A DNA stretch of 5,847 nucleotides from positions 1 to 5,847 of the forward strand of contig JALUYN010000651.1 in NCBI GenBank assembly GCA_027012915.1, given 5' to 3'. Positions 5,641-5,847 of this stretch are shown one piece after another (position 1 is the stretch's first letter; the number at the start of each line of letters is the position of its first letter). The translations under genes were made by a program, and so were the position numbers. This DNA comes from Cellvibrionaceae bacterium. GTDB lineage: Bacteria > Pseudomonadota > Gammaproteobacteria > Pseudomonadales > Cellvibrionaceae. The notes under the pieces were generated by a model. It ran no database searches. It was not told the origin of the DNA and was given only the letters and a program-made list of their open reading frames with translations.

Positions 5641-5670
5641 TTGACAGAGAAAAAACTGTCGCGCTATTGT
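5641..5670 (+). promoter_or_regulatory. Sigma70 promoter for the right-edge gene
   Basis: TTGACA (5641-5646) is a perfect -35 box. TATTGT (5665-5670, four of six) follows after an 18-bp spacer. Transcription would start near 5677, about 50 nt before the ATG at 5727. Inside the promoter, GACAG (5643-5647) and CTGTC (5656-5660) form an inverted repeat around an A-rich centre, a position where a repressor would block RNA polymerase. Confidence 0.6.
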
Positions 5671-5726
5671 AAAAAAACATCAACGCAGCTCATTGACACA
5701 ATGGGCTCTAAACCCTGGATTTAGAA

Positions 5727-5847
5727 ATGCATACATTCAACGACAGCAACGCAGTGAACTGGCAGAACCCATGCCAGCGTGCCGACGTATGTATTAAATC
5801 CATTAACAAAGTCACTGGGAATTATGTGGTCGCCTATTCGGTAGCAG
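5727..5847 (+). CDS. Start of an unknown ORF, cut by the right edge
   Basis: ATG at 5727-5729 opens a frame of 40 complete codons to the right edge without a stop. The frame's previous stop is TAA at 5709-5711, so this is its first ATG. The visible part starts MHTFNDSNAVNWQN, has Cys at residues 16 and 22, and continues with a strand-like TGNYVVAYSVA. No signal peptide or membrane segment is evident and I do not recognise the family. A weak TGGA lies 7 nt upstream, and a promoter with a consensus -35 box lies about 60-85 bp upstream. It shares a scattered residue pattern with the 31-codon ORF at 5195-5290. The window is too short to tell a full gene from a small peptide or a chance ORF. Confidence 0.45.
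   Translation, partial: MHTFNDSNAVNWQNPCQRADVCIKSINKVTGNYVVAYSVA

Larger units (their letters stand above)
5388..5726. other. AT-rich intergenic spacer with palindromes
   Basis: There is no convincing gene in these 339 bases. They hold a 9-bp direct repeat AAGAATATT (5448-5456 and 5464-5472), the overlapping palindromes at 5486-5518, a T-rich stretch with repeated TTTTGCT (5525-5552), a hairpin at 5554-5570 and a promoter at 5641-5670. A 25-codon ORF at 5388-5465 starts inside the terminator's end and has no ribosome binding site. A second TTGACA occurs at 5693-5698 without a good -10 box. The region reads as an upstream control region for the right-edge gene. Confidence 0.6.

Overview
The window looks like chromosomal DNA of a gammaproteobacterium, probably a marine or environmental lineage such as the Cellvibrionales or Oceanospirillales. 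This placement rests on protein style: an OruR/ArgR-type AraC regulator, an HSDL2-like short-chain dehydrogenase, a stand-alone type-1 periplasmic binding protein and sigma70-type signals. It is an inference, because no marker gene is present. No rRNA, tRNA, CRISPR array, transposase or phage gene was seen.

Left part (1-2887), all on the minus strand. A multipass membrane protein of unknown function starts at 1496 and runs off the left edge. It carries an unusual acidic pentad repeat encoded by decaying 15-bp units (501-635). Upstream of it lies a secreted type-1 periplasmic binding protein (1678-2775) with no transporter genes beside it and a very good sigma70 promoter of its own (2821-2849). 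The 181-bp gap between these two genes holds a hydrophobic 30-codon stretch directly in frame behind the binding protein's stop codon.

Middle (2888-5096). A short-chain dehydrogenase (minus strand) and an AraC-family regulator (plus strand) are divergently transcribed. The shared 283-bp region contains a direct repeat with a 22-bp period, which is the geometry of an AraC-type operator, plus two inverted repeats. The simplest reading is a regulator controlling itself and a lipid or acyl-CoA related oxidoreductase.

Right part (5097-5847) has no classical complete gene but is rich in signals. It holds a likely promoter, three stem-loops overlapping a 31-codon ORF, and a textbook intrinsic terminator at 5356-5387. 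Next come an AT-rich spacer with two overlapping palindromes and a hairpin, a second promoter (consensus TTGACA), and the start of an ORF that leaves the window at the right edge. The 31-codon ORF and the right-edge ORF share scattered identical residues in the same order (MxxFN, AVN, WQN, VC[LI]K, SI). They may be related small genes, or the first unit may be a structured small RNA. This is the part most likely to hold something undescribed.
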